From the NCBI RefSeq assembly GCF_000812965.1, contig NZ_JSYN01000015.1:62001-126000 (forward strand): a stretch of 64,000 nucleotides of DNA, written 5' to 3'. Within the stretch, counting starts at the first letter, position 1; each line of letters opens with the position of its first letter. Below are positions 8,684 to 17,412 of this stretch, piece after piece. This DNA comes from Pedobacter kyungheensis. Its GTDB lineage: Bacteria > Bacteroidota > Bacteroidia > Sphingobacteriales > Sphingobacteriaceae. The notes beneath the pieces are model-generated. The model was given only the letters and a program-made list of their open reading frames with translations. It had not been told where the DNA came from and did no database searches. The translations under genes and the position numbers were made by a program.

Positions 8684-10693
8684 CTATTTCGCTGCATTTT
8701 CAATTAACGAGAACAAATATTTTAAAGCATTCTCATGGCCGTTCGGAATTTCTGCGCTAATATCAGCCGATACCAGATTTCCTTTAATCGGGTTAGATTT
8801 CATGTATACATTACCCATTTTCTCTAAAGTGCTGTTGAATTTTTTAGCAGTTTCTTCGCCACCAATTTCAGAAGCCGGTACTTTGCCTACCAGGTTTTTA
8901 GCATTAAACAAAAAGCTGAAGTTATTTTTGCTCAACAGGTTTTTATGTGTTTTGCTAATCTGGCTTTTTACCTGGTTGCTGTTGATTGCCTGTATTTCAG
9001 TTAGTGAATTGCCAAAAAATACAATGCCATCTTTAATCAGGAAATAAATATCAATCGGACTTTTCTTCTCTATTATTTTGTAAATGTTACCCTCGGCGCT
9101 TACAAAGTTTTTGTTTACCCCATATTTAATCAGTTTGTTAATTAACCTGGTATCATCAGATGAGAACATAAAAAGAAAATCGGGGAGTGTTTCATTTTTA
9201 GTTTTTATCACTTCTTTCTGTTTGTAATCATCATCGTAATCGTAAGTCGTGTAGGTTACCTCTTTACTATTTAATCCGTTAATTACAAACAAGGCATCTC
9301 CTTTAATTACTTTGCTCACTGCTTCTTCATCGAGTAAAAGAGACAGCAGATCAGCACCTAGGTCCATTTCTGCATCCATTCGGGCGCCAAGAAATGAGCC
9401 ATAAGTTTGTTTCATCAGTTTAGGTAATTCTTCCAAATAAGCTTTGGTATCAATGGCGTAGCTCATAAAACCAATTGCTTTTTCGCTGTTTACATACTTT
9501 AAAAAGTTCTTGTTCAGCTTTTTGTTCATGATTTTTTTGTATGAATCGGCCTGTTCTTGTGCCAGTTCTAATCCGGTAGAAATGCGGAAACTCTTATTAT
9601 CCATAAACAGTTTGGCATTTAAACTGCCATAGCCTTTCATTAAACCCGATTTGCCGTAAGTGCCAAATTCGGGAGCAACCGCATTATAAACATCCTGCAG
9701 GCTCGAAACCCAAAGTTCTGCAATGGCTTTGCTATCTAAACTGCTTGTGTATGATTTATTGCTTTCAATAGATTCGTAGTTGCCGTTAAAAATTTGCTCG
9801 GCTTGTGCAGCCATCCAGGTAAAGGCCAGTCTTTTTTGCTTGGCTTCCTGTTCGGCACGTTCCTGCTGGTAAAGGTCATAGTCTGCGTTTGCCCTTTCTG
9901 CTGCGGGTACTGCTTCTGCAACATCCATGGCGGCATCAGCTATAACTTCTTCCTCAACTTCTTGTTTTGGTTTTACTGCAGCTTTTTTCTTTGCCGGTTT
10001 TTTCTTGCCAGTGGCTTTTTTAGCTGTCTTTTTGGTAGCTGTTTTTTGCTTTGCCTTAACCTTTACAGGTGGTGCCGGTACAGCTTCTACCATAGGCTCG
10101 TCGGTTGTGGTTACGTATGCCGAATCTACCGCAACTGCGGCGCTATCGGCCAAAGTAGCCTCATCATTTTGAAACCTGATATCTTTAATACCATATTGGG
10201 CCGATTTAGCCGAATCAGCAAAGAAAGAACTTTTAATGCTGCCGGTAACAAAATACATCATGTTATTGTTCCACTTAATAATGCTGGTACTATCAGGCAG
10301 CACCATGGTTTTGGTATCGCCGGTGGTTTTAATTTTATTATCCTTGTTGTTAATCAGGCTTTCAAATTTAGTGGCATCTTTTAAGGGGATCAGAAAACAG
10401 TTATAGGTAATACTATCGGTTAACTGGTTAAAATAATACATGTTTTTATCCAGGTTAATCCCGAAATCTTCGATAGTAGTAAAGTTTTTATCGAGCGATT
10501 TTGAAGTACCTTCCAGTAATTTTTTGCCAACAAAAGATTCGTTAAAATCTTTTACAAACATCAGTTTAAAAATATTATCGCCTTTAATGGTAGCAACAGT
10601 AAAAGCGTTTGCGGGTATTTTTTTAACCAGATCCTGAGCTTTGACCAGGTTGAACAATAAGAGGAGGGAGAAGGAAAATAGAATTTTTTTCAT
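8684..10693 (-). CDS. DUF4836-type secreted protein
   Basis: 669 aa from the ATG at 10693. An ATG eight codons upstream precedes a poorer N-terminus, whereas this start gives a clear signal peptide, MKKILFSFSLLLLFNLVKAQ. The mature start DLVKKIPANAFTVATIKGDNIF matches the Bacteroidota DUF4836 family as I remember it. Residues about 205-265 form a low-complexity insert of Lys/Ala/Pro (KAKQKTATKKTAKK and following), probably disordered, between two folded halves. Function is unknown. It lies between a lipoprotein gene and the related 449-aa protein, which suggests a small envelope locus. Confidence 0.75.
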   Translation of the reverse strand: MKKILFSFSLLLLFNLVKAQDLVKKIPANAFTVATIKGDNIFKLMFVKDFNESFVGKKLLEGTSKSLDKNFTTIEDFGINLDKNMYYFNQLTDSITYNCFLIPLKDATKFESLINNKDNKIKTTGDTKTMVLPDSTSIIKWNNNMMYFVTGSIKSSFFADSAKSAQYGIKDIRFQNDEATLADSAAVAVDSAYVTTTDEPMVEAVPAPPVKVKAKQKTATKKTAKKATGKKKPAKKKAAVKPKQEVEEEVIADAAMDVAEAVPAAERANADYDLYQQERAEQEAKQKRLAFTWMAAQAEQIFNGNYESIESNKSYTSSLDSKAIAELWVSSLQDVYNAVAPEFGTYGKSGLMKGYGSLNAKLFMDNKSFRISTGLELAQEQADSYKKIMNKKLNKNFLKYVNSEKAIGFMSYAIDTKAYLEELPKLMKQTYGSFLGARMDAEMDLGADLLSLLLDEEAVSKVIKGDALFVINGLNSKEVTYTTYDYDDDYKQKEVIKTKNETLPDFLFMFSSDDTRLINKLIKYGVNKNFVSAEGNIYKIIEKKSPIDIYFLIKDGIVFFGNSLTEIQAINSNQVKSQISKTHKNLLSKNNFSFLFNAKNLVGKVPASEIGGEETAKKFNSTLEKMGNVYMKSNPIKGNLVSADISAEIPNGHENALKYLFSLIENAAK

Positions 10694-10749
10694 TGGTAAT
10701 TTTTGTGGTGTGAGCATTGCACCTGCGTAATTACAGGTAAATGGTTGTG

Positions 10750-11430
10750 TTATTTAGCTAGTTGTATTGAATTGGATACGTTAATTTTTCCGTTTATTAA
10801 ATCGCTAATGTTGCTTCTAAGCATCACTGCTTTTTTCGATTTTGATACATTTGATGCCGGATTGGTGCTACTTGTTACAAGCGATTCGAAACGGTAAATG
10901 CTGGTGTAGGTAGCGCCGTTAAAAACAGCCTTGTCTTTTGGCTTTAACTTGTTGAATTCGGTTTTAGCCGTGCCAATGGCCTGGTACTGTCTGTTAAAAG
11001 TTTTACTGGTCTTGTTGTAACTGTATAACGAGGTATTGGTGGCCTTAATTTTTTGTTTCGCCAGGATATTTTTCGTGATGTTATTGATATTGGAAACATC
11101 TTTAAACGAAAAACTGATGGTCGCAATAAAGTTGTTAAAATCGGTATTGCTTTTGACGTTAGTGATCCCTTCTGATTTCTTTAGGTAAGCTACAGCCTCA
11201 TTTAATTCCTGCTGTATTTTTTGCTTGCTGGGCACTTTATAGCCCTGTACGCTATCCAGCAGCATTACTGAGGCTACTTTAGTTTTACTTTGGCTCAGGT
11301 TTATGGTCAGTACCACATCGCCGGTACCGTCGTTTTTCATCGAAATTTCTTCAATTACTTCAAAACAAGAGCTTAAAAAAGGTAAAAGGGCAATAAAAAA
11401 TAAAAGCTTATAGCATTGGTTGAGGCGCAT
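10750..11430 (-). CDS. Putative lipoprotein
   Basis: 226 aa. The N-terminus is a lipoprotein signal: basic residues, a hydrophobic run FFIALLPFL, then the lipobox LSSC at about residues 19-22, so Cys22 would be lipidated. The mature part is a soluble alpha/beta protein (GTGDVVLTINLSQSKTK, then helices) without recognisable catalytic residues. It lies 56 bp upstream of the DUF4836-type gene on the same strand and is probably co-transcribed with it. Function unknown. Confidence 0.65.
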   Translation of the reverse strand: MRLNQCYKLLFFIALLPFLSSCFEVIEEISMKNDGTGDVVLTINLSQSKTKVASVMLLDSVQGYKVPSKQKIQQELNEAVAYLKKSEGITNVKSNTDFNNFIATISFSFKDVSNINNITKNILAKQKIKATNTSLYSYNKTSKTFNRQYQAIGTAKTEFNKLKPKDKAVFNGATYTSIYRFESLVTSSTNPASNVSKSKKAVMLRSNISDLINGKINVSNSIQLAK

Positions 11431-11650
11431 ATTCTTCGCAGGTTAGGGGTTCGTTTATCCGTATTCGTTATCCGGTACCAAAATTAATCATTTAGGTGAT
11501 GAAATGTTAACTCCTGAACAGATAAAGCAGAATTAATAAGAACGGATATAAATAATGTGGTCCCCCGGAAGCTTTTCTTCCAAAAAATCAGCTAATTGTC
11601 AATATAAAGACAAGAAAGTGCTAAAAGAATGCTGGCTATGCCTATTTTTT

Positions 11651-11658
11651 TATCTTTG
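11651..11658 (+). promoter_or_regulatory. Candidate -7 element for ccmE-ccmF
   Basis: TATCTTTG, an exact TAnnTTTG match, 27 bp upstream of the chosen ccmE start. No convincing -33 TTTG could be placed. The 255-bp gap between the divergent lipoprotein gene and ccmE holds nothing else that I can name. Confidence 0.4.
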
Positions 11659-11685
11659 TTGCCAGCTTTTACAATACAAATAACC

Positions 11686-12120
11686 ATGAAGAAAAGTGCC
11701 ATCATTGGATTGATTACCATCGCCATCTCGGTAGGGATTTTATTTAGCTTAAATGCCAATACCGATACCTATTCTAATTTTAAAGAAGCAGCTACTTCTA
11801 ACAAAGAAGAGCATGTGATGGGTTATTGGGAAAAATCAAAAGGCATGTATTACGATGCGGTTAAAGACGCGAACCATTTCTCTTTTTACATGAAAGATGA
11901 AAAAGGCGAAATCCGTGAAGTAATTTATAACGGAACTAAACCGCAGGATTTTGAAAAATCAGAAAAGCTGGTACTTATCGGTAAAATGGATAAGGACAAA
12001 TTCTACGCATCGAAAATTTTAATGAAATGCCCATCTAAATATAACGATAACCTGGTAGAGGTAAATAAAGATGGTAAGGTAGACACCGTAGGGAAATACG
12101 GCGAAAAAAAATATAACTAA
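11686..12120 (+). CDS. ccmE: Heme chaperone CcmE, CxxxY variant
   Basis: Membrane-anchored periplasmic heme chaperone of System I, 144 aa from the ATG at 11686. An ATG 57 bp upstream would place the TAnnTTTG promoter inside the coding region. Residues 4-22 are the single N-terminal anchor, followed by an OB-fold domain. The classic heme-binding HxxxY is replaced by Cys115-Pro-Ser-Lys-Tyr119 in LMKCPSKYND, that is a CxxxY site as reported for a minority of CcmE proteins in sulphate reducers and archaea. ccmF follows 5 bp downstream, so the two are co-transcribed. Confidence 0.9.
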   Translation: MKKSAIIGLITIAISVGILFSLNANTDTYSNFKEAATSNKEEHVMGYWEKSKGMYYDAVKDANHFSFYMKDEKGEIREVIYNGTKPQDFEKSEKLVLIGKMDKDKFYASKILMKCPSKYNDNLVEVNKDGKVDTVGKYGEKKYN

Positions 12121-12125
12121 ATTTA

Positions 12126-14591
12126 ATGGATATTCAATTTGTAGGCGAAAACCTGCTGCCGGGTAAAATCGGACAGTTTTTTATTGTACTGGCTTTTAGT
12201 GCATCGTTATTATCAACTATCGCATATTTTTATGCCAGTCGCGAGAAAAATTTAGAAGACAAATCCTGGCGCAATCTCGGAAGAATTGGATTCCTGGTTA
12301 ACTGGGCTAGTATTATTGGTATTGGTGCTACGCTTTTCTATTTAATTTTAGGACATTATAACGAATATAACTACGTTTATTTTCACTCCTCAAAACAACT
12401 TCCAATATATTATATAGTATCGGCCTTTTGGGAAGGACAAGAAGGAAGTTTCTGGCTTTGGGCATTCTGGCAGTCGTTTTTAGGTGCATTGCTCATCTGG
12501 AAAGCCAAGACCTGGGAGCGCCCCGTAATGACAGTGGTGGCTTTTTCTCAAGTGTTTTTAACTTCAATGATGTTGGGCGTTGAGATTTTTGGCGAACGTA
12601 TTGGTAGTTCTCCATTTATCCTGCTTAGAGATGCAGTTGACTTAAAGTCAATGGCACCTGTGGTTTTTGCTAACCCTGAAAATTTTAAAGATTATCTTAA
12701 ATTCATTACCGATGGCAGGGGATTAAATCCGTTATTGCAAAACTATTGGATGGTGATTCACCCGCCAACCTTATTTTTAGGCTTTGCCAGTATGGTTGTT
12801 CCTTTCGCTTATGGCATTGCAGCCCTTTGGCAAAAAAGATATAAAGAGTGGATTAAACCAGCTATGCCATGGACGCTTTTTGCGGTAATGGTTTTGGGTA
12901 CAGGTATTATTATGGGCTCTTTCTGGGCTTATGAGGCGCTAAATTTCGGTGGTTTCTGGGCCTGGGATCCAGTAGAAAATGCTTCTTTAATCCCATGGTT
13001 AACGCTGATTGGTGCAGTACACGTAATGATTGCCTATAAAAATACGGGACATGCTTATTTTACTGCTATTGCACTAGTGTTTTTTAGTTTCCTATTGGTG
13101 CTTTATGCATCGTTCTTAACCCGTAGTGGTATTTTGGGCGATACCTCGGTACACTCGTTTACCGATATGGGCATGTTTGGCCACCTGATTTTATACAATG
13201 TAGTATTTGCTGTTTTAGCTGTTGGATTAATTGTATGGAGATGGAAAGAACTGCCAATTACCACAAAAGATGAAGAAACCTATTCGCGCGAGTTCTGGAT
13301 GTTTATTGGTGCTTTAGTGGTAACCGTTGCTTGTATCCAGGTTATTTGTTCAACATCAGTACCAGTATTTAACAAAGCTTTTGGAACAAACTTCGCACCG
13401 CCACCAGATGCAGTGAAATACTACAATCAATGGCAGGCTCCTTTTGCAATGGTGATCACATTGATATCAGGTTTCTCACAATATCTAAAATACAAAAGAA
13501 CCGATCCGCGTAAATTCTATAGCAGTTTAGTTTCTGCAGTTATTTTCTCAGTGGTTTTAACAGCAGGTTTGGTATATGTAACAGATGTTTATACCAATAC
13601 CATGTACATCATAATCACATTCAGTTGTGTATTTGCTGTGCTTTCAAATGCGGCGGTTTTATATCAGGCATTTGGAGGAAAGGCAAAATTGGCAGGCTCG
13701 GCCATTGCACACATAGGTTTTGCACTTTTAATCTTAGGAGCATTAGTATCAGCAGCGACCAATAAGCCAATTTCAATAAACGCCAATAATTTTATTCCGG
13801 TAAAGGATTTTGAAAAAACAGAGAAACCTGGCGAAAATATCATGCTATACAAGAACGAGCCTAAACAAATGGGCAAGTACACCGTAACTTATGTAAGCGA
13901 TACCACCCAGGCTCCCAATACTTTTTACACGCTTAACTTTAAGGTTATAGATAAAGAGGGTAAGGTTAAAGAAGATTTTAACTTGCATCCACACACGCAG
14001 GATAACGAGAAAATGGGATTAATTGCCTCGCCTGATACCAAACATTATTTAACTTATGATGTGTACACACACATTACAAGTGCTGCAGTTAAACAATCTG
14101 CCCACGATGATCATGAAGGTCATTCTGATGATGAAAATTACAAAGCACCACGCATTGTTAAAGTTTCAGTTGGAGATACCATTCATACTTCGAGTGGTGT
14201 GGTTACAGTTAAAGATTTAAACAGAAAGCCTACAGCCAAAGATTTAGCATTGTCACAAGGTGATTATGCTGTAGGCTTACCTTTAGAAATTAATGCTGCA
14301 GGCAAAATTTACAATACTGAACCCATTTTCTTAATTAAAGGAAACAATACATTCGATTTTGCGCGTAAAGTAGATGAGCTGGATTTGAAGTTCCGCTTCT
14401 CGAGGGTTTTACCTGATGAGAAAAAAGTAGAGTTACAAATATTTGAAAAACCGCAACAAGCTAAAGACTGGGTAGTTTTCAAAGCAATCGAATTCCCTTT
14501 CATCAATTTATATTGGGCAGGTACCATTGTAATGGTTATTGGTTTCTTATTGTCTATTTTTAGAAGAAGAAAAGAAGCCAGGATCGGATAA
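12126..14591 (+). CDS. ccmF: Cytochrome c maturation heme lyase CcmF
   Basis: Receives heme from CcmE and attaches it to apocytochrome c. 821 aa, longer than the roughly 650 aa of proteobacterial CcmF, with about fifteen membrane helices. The WWD heme-binding loop is NFGGFWAWDPVENASLIPWL at about residues 272-291, and YWMVIHPPTLFLG (about 206) supplies a conserved heme-ligand histidine. After residue 550 comes an extended periplasmic domain, including a His/Asp-rich patch (HDDHEGHSDDEN), then a last helix. The extra domain may take over a role normally done by CcmH or CcmI, neither of which is found here; that is inference. Confidence 0.93.
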   Translation: MDIQFVGENLLPGKIGQFFIVLAFSASLLSTIAYFYASREKNLEDKSWRNLGRIGFLVNWASIIGIGATLFYLILGHYNEYNYVYFHSSKQLPIYYIVSAFWEGQEGSFWLWAFWQSFLGALLIWKAKTWERPVMTVVAFSQVFLTSMMLGVEIFGERIGSSPFILLRDAVDLKSMAPVVFANPENFKDYLKFITDGRGLNPLLQNYWMVIHPPTLFLGFASMVVPFAYGIAALWQKRYKEWIKPAMPWTLFAVMVLGTGIIMGSFWAYEALNFGGFWAWDPVENASLIPWLTLIGAVHVMIAYKNTGHAYFTAIALVFFSFLLVLYASFLTRSGILGDTSVHSFTDMGMFGHLILYNVVFAVLAVGLIVWRWKELPITTKDEETYSREFWMFIGALVVTVACIQVICSTSVPVFNKAFGTNFAPPPDAVKYYNQWQAPFAMVITLISGFSQYLKYKRTDPRKFYSSLVSAVIFSVVLTAGLVYVTDVYTNTMYIIITFSCVFAVLSNAAVLYQAFGGKAKLAGSAIAHIGFALLILGALVSAATNKPISINANNFIPVKDFEKTEKPGENIMLYKNEPKQMGKYTVTYVSDTTQAPNTFYTLNFKVIDKEGKVKEDFNLHPHTQDNEKMGLIASPDTKHYLTYDVYTHITSAAVKQSAHDDHEGHSDDENYKAPRIVKVSVGDTIHTSSGVVTVKDLNRKPTAKDLALSQGDYAVGLPLEINAAGKIYNTEPIFLIKGNNTFDFARKVDELDLKFRFSRVLPDEKKVELQIFEKPQQAKDWVVFKAIEFPFINLYWAGTIVMVIGFLLSIFRRRKEARIG

Positions 14592-14595
14592 GCAC

Positions 14596-15360
14596 ATGGA
14601 AATCGTTTTATTAGGTTCGGGTAACGTTGCTACACATTTGGCAAAAGCTTTAAAAGCCAAAGGCGAAAATGTGGTGCAGGTTTATAGCCCAAACCTGGTT
14701 AATGCGAAATTATTGGCCAACAGCATTGCTGCAGAAGCAATAGGTGATTTAAATGCAATTAAAACCGATGCCGATTTGTATATCATTTCGGTAAAAGACG
14801 ACGCGATTGAGAGCATAGCTGAAAGATTAAAGGCAGTAAGCGGTTTGGTGGTGCATACTTCTGGCACAACAGATATTAAGGTACTCTCGGCTCAGTTTAA
14901 AAAAGCAGGTGTTTTTTATCCTTTGCAGACCTTTTCTAAAGCGAAAGAAGTTGATTTCGATCGCATTCCGCTTTGTATTGAAGCTACTGATGCAGTTCAA
15001 TTGGAAGTTTTGCACAAACTGGCAGCTAAATTAAGTCAGCAGGTGTACGAACTCGATGGCGAAAAAAGGAAAGTTTTACACCTGGCTGCTGTTTTTGCCT
15101 GTAATTTCCCCAACCATTTATATGCTTTAGCCAATCAGATATTGCAGCAAAATGGATTGGATTTTGAGATTATAAGGCCTTTAATAGCCGAAACTGCCGA
15201 TAAGGTAATGAATAACCTGCCCGAAAATGTACAAACCGGACCAGCAGTAAGGGCTGACGAAACCACTATGAATAAGCACTTAAGCATGTTAAAAGATATG
15301 CCTGAGTTGCAGGAAATTTATCAAACATTAAGCAATAGCATAAAATTAATGCCGAAATAG
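14596..15360 (+). CDS. DUF2520 Rossmann-fold oxidoreductase-like protein
   Basis: 254 aa from the ATG at 14596. Starting at an ATG 57 bp upstream would overlap the end of ccmF and hide the Rossmann start. The N-terminus MEIVLLGSGNVATHLAKALK is a clean GxGxxA dinucleotide-binding loop. The rest fits the NADP-binding plus DUF2520 arrangement related to pyrroline-5-carboxylate and ketopantoate reductases (VHTSGTTD, FYPLQTFSK and HLAAVFACNFPNHLYALA). The substrate is unknown. It starts 4 bp after ccmF, so it is probably translated from the same transcript. Confidence 0.8.
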   Translation: MEIVLLGSGNVATHLAKALKAKGENVVQVYSPNLVNAKLLANSIAAEAIGDLNAIKTDADLYIISVKDDAIESIAERLKAVSGLVVHTSGTTDIKVLSAQFKKAGVFYPLQTFSKAKEVDFDRIPLCIEATDAVQLEVLHKLAAKLSQQVYELDGEKRKVLHLAAVFACNFPNHLYALANQILQQNGLDFEIIRPLIAETADKVMNNLPENVQTGPAVRADETTMNKHLSMLKDMPELQEIYQTLSNSIKLMPK

Positions 15361-15400
15361 CATTTTTACGGCTTTTGCTTATTACTTTTGCAAAATAATT

Positions 15401-15733
15401 ATGAGCATTTTTAAACTAAAAATAAATTTTGAAGAAGCAGATCACGAACCGGTAGAATTACCTATTGCTGCTGGTGAATCTGTTTTAGATGTTTGTCTGG
15501 ATAACGGAATAGAATTACAACACAATTGTGGTGGTGTTTGCGGTTGCAGTACCTGCCATGTGTATGTAACCAAAGGGATGGATAATATTGAAGAGATTTC
15601 TGATAAAGAAGAAGATTTTATCGATAGGGCAGTACGTCCGAAAATTACTTCACGTTTAGGTTGCCAATGTGTGGTAATTAACGGCGATATCGAAGTAACC
15701 ATTCCAGATCAGTCTGGTTTTATGGGGCACTAA
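15401..15733 (+). CDS. [2Fe-2S] ferredoxin, adrenodoxin/Isc type
   Basis: Small electron carrier of 110 aa. Four cysteines are spaced as in the plant/adrenodoxin-type fold: HNCGGVCGCSTCHVYV gives the three-Cys loop (C-x5-C-x2-C reading) and a fourth cysteine lies in RLGCQCVV near residue 90. It is acidic, as expected. It sits just before an IscX homologue, which hints that it serves iron-sulphur cluster assembly. A TAnnTTTG element (TACTTTTG, 15383-15390) lies 10 bp upstream of the ATG. Confidence 0.92.
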   Translation: MSIFKLKINFEEADHEPVELPIAAGESVLDVCLDNGIELQHNCGGVCGCSTCHVYVTKGMDNIEEISDKEEDFIDRAVRPKITSRLGCQCVVINGDIEVTIPDQSGFMGH

Positions 15734-15827
15734 TTTAGTCCTGAGTTCGGAGTCTTTAGTCGGAAGTCCGGAACTTTCCAACATTAAACATTTCAACTTT
15801 ATAACAAGTTACAACAAGAAACAAAAC

Positions 15828-16070
15828 ATGAACAACGATAAATTTGCTTTACCTTTTTACTGGAACGATTACGAAGATATTGCCATGTCTCTATATGAGA
15901 AATTTGGAGATGATTTTTCTGAAACCAAAATTTACCGTATCCGTTTTACCGAATTGATTGATTGGGTTTTAGAACTACCTAATTTTAAAGGAACCCGCGA
16001 GGAAAGCAATGAAGGTCATTTGGAGCAAATTCAATCGGCCTGGGTATACGAGTGGAGAGATAATCAGTAA
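15828..16070 (+). CDS. iscX: IscX-like Fe-S assembly protein
   Basis: 80 aa acidic protein of the IscX/YfhJ family. WNDYEDIAMSLYEKFGD and the later DWVLELPNFKGTREESNEGHLEQIQSAW (shown in parts: DWVLELPNFKG, ESNEGHLEQIQSAW) match the family, whose members bind IscS and iron and modulate cluster assembly. It lies 94 bp behind the [2Fe-2S] ferredoxin on the same strand. No iscS or iscU is nearby. Confidence 0.88.
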   Translation: MNNDKFALPFYWNDYEDIAMSLYEKFGDDFSETKIYRIRFTELIDWVLELPNFKGTREESNEGHLEQIQSAWVYEWRDNQ

Positions 16071-16126
16071 GTAGTCCTCAGTCTTGAGTCAACCCCAAAC
16101 ACTTACCGCTAAACGCTAAACGCAAG

Positions 16127-16654
16127 ATGTTTCTCCAGAAATTAAAAGAAATCACTACTTTCATTTTTGATGTAGACGGTGTGCTTACCGATGGAAGCGT
16201 TCAGGTTACTGATAATGGCCAGTCGCTGCGCACCTTTAACATTAAGGATGGTTATGCCATGCAACTGGCCGTTAAACGCGGTTACAACGTCTGTATCATT
16301 TCTGGTGGCGACGGGATAGCGATGGGCAAGCGCTTTTTTAATTTGGGTGTTACCGATGTTTTTTTAGGAACCGGTGATAAAGTTGCCGTTTTCAATCAAT
16401 ACCTGAATAATAAAAATATTACTGCCGGAGAAGTGCTTTATATGGGCGACGATATTCCGGATCTAAAAGTAATGAAACTGGTTGGACTCCCAACCTGTCC
16501 GGCTGATGCCGTTGAAGAAATTAAAGCCATTTCTACCTTCATTTCGCCTTATAACGGAGGCAAAACTGCTGTACGAGATATTATCGAAAAGGTGATGAAA
16601 GTACAGGGGAGGTGGCACGATGAAAATCCTAAAGCTTCAGATTCGGGAGTATAG
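16127..16654 (+). CDS. KdsC-like HAD phosphatase
   Basis: 175 aa, HAD superfamily subfamily IIIA without a cap, the size of 3-deoxy-D-manno-octulosonate 8-phosphate phosphatase. The nucleophile motif is FDVDGVLTDG (residues 14-23, Asp15 and Asp17). CIISGGDG gives the second motif and YMGDDIPDLKVM the acidic third motif. KdsC releases Kdo for lipopolysaccharide core synthesis. N-acylneuraminate-9-phosphatase is a close relative, so the exact substrate is likely but not proven. It stands at the end of the ferredoxin-iscX group, 56 bp downstream. Confidence 0.88.
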   Translation: MFLQKLKEITTFIFDVDGVLTDGSVQVTDNGQSLRTFNIKDGYAMQLAVKRGYNVCIISGGDGIAMGKRFFNLGVTDVFLGTGDKVAVFNQYLNNKNITAGEVLYMGDDIPDLKVMKLVGLPTCPADAVEEIKAISTFISPYNGGKTAVRDIIEKVMKVQGRWHDENPKASDSGV

Positions 16655-16667
16655 GTATATTAGTTCA

Positions 16668-17041
16668 ATCGTTCATTAGTCATTGGTTCATTAGTAACTG
16701 TAAACTGCAAACTGTTCATTGGTTAACTGGTTAATTGTTTAAATCGGTTAACTGTCTACGGATTCCAAGATTGTCCAATCGTTCATTAGTAACTGTCAAC
16801 CGCCAACTGCAAACTGTTCATTGGTTAACTGGCTAATTGTTTAAATCGGTTAACTGTTTACGGATTCCAAGTTTGTCCAATCGTTCATTAGTAACTGTCA
16901 ACCGCCAACTGCAAACTGTTTCCATGGTTAACTGGTTAATTGTTTAAATCGGTTAACTGTCTACGGATTCCAAGTTTGTCCAATCTTTCATTAGTAACTG
17001 TCAACCGCCAACTGCAAACTGTATTAGGTTAACTGTCTCCT
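16668..17041. repeat. Tandem array of ~102-bp repeats (about four copies)
   Basis: The unit begins CCAATCGTTCATTAG, runs through TAACTGTCAACCGCC and AACTGCAAACTG, and ends with GGTTAACTGTCTACGGATTCC. GTCCAATC recurs at 16773 and 16875 and again at 16978, a period of 102-103 bp. The first copy is divergent and the last is shortened. No coding sense. The core GTTTAAATCGGTTAACTG also occurs at 8538-8683. Confidence 0.9.
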
Positions 17042-17090
17042 AACTCCAAACACCCAACTCCAAACTTGTTTACTTCAACACTACGCAGAT

Positions 17091-17190
17091 CGTCATTTCG
17101 AGCGGAGTGCAACGAAGTCGAGAAATCTGTCTAGAAGATTTCTCCGTTTCGCCAACCGGGGAAAACCGGCCGGCTCCAGTCGAAATGACG
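17091..17190. repeat. Palindromic REP-like element (GTCATTTCGA family)
   Basis: Outer arms CGTCATTTCGA (17091-17101) and TCGAAATGACG (17180-17190) are perfect inverted repeats. Inside are a second pair, GAGAAATCT and AGATTTCTC, and a GC-rich middle (CCGGGGAAAACCGGCCGG). Elements of this form are widespread between genes in Bacteroidota and often have regulatory or RNA-folding roles that are not settled. The remainder of the gap to 17354 has no feature I recognise. Confidence 0.85.
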
Positions 17191-17354
17191 ATTTTTCTAC
17201 GGGACCGTCAGTGGCCGCGGACTCGAAGGGCCACTTGCAGCTTTAAACTTCGCGAAACATCAACTTTGTTACACCACTCAGTATTGACCTTATCATTATA
17301 ATTCTCGTTCTTCAAAATTTGCAATCTATTGGATTATATGCGAAATTTACATTT

Positions 17355-17384
17355 ATAAATTAATCAATCGATTGATTAATTTAT
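17355..17384. promoter_or_regulatory. Perfect 30-bp palindrome, candidate operator
   Basis: Left arm ATAAATTAATCAATC is followed directly by its exact reverse complement, so all 30 bases pair. The right edge touches a weak -7-like TATCTTTA (17382-17389), and the usp start is 28 bp further on. A dimeric regulator could bind here and control the stress gene. A hairpin without a loop is a poor terminator and there is no T-run. Confidence 0.6.
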
Positions 17385-17412
17385 CTTTATAAAAAACATT
17401 AACTTTAATTAT

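Noticed and set aside
9794..10384. 196-aa plus-strand ORF opposite the DUF4836-type gene
   Set aside because: It mirrors the Lys/Ala-rich low-complexity part of the real gene; the product is Cys/Phe-rich nonsense.
16668..17041. Possible CRISPR array
   Set aside because: The repeat unit is about 102 bp and tandem without unique spacers of CRISPR length; no cas genes near.
17107..17301. 64-aa ORF in the 17.1-kb region
   Set aside because: Lies on the palindromic repeat element; no coding features.
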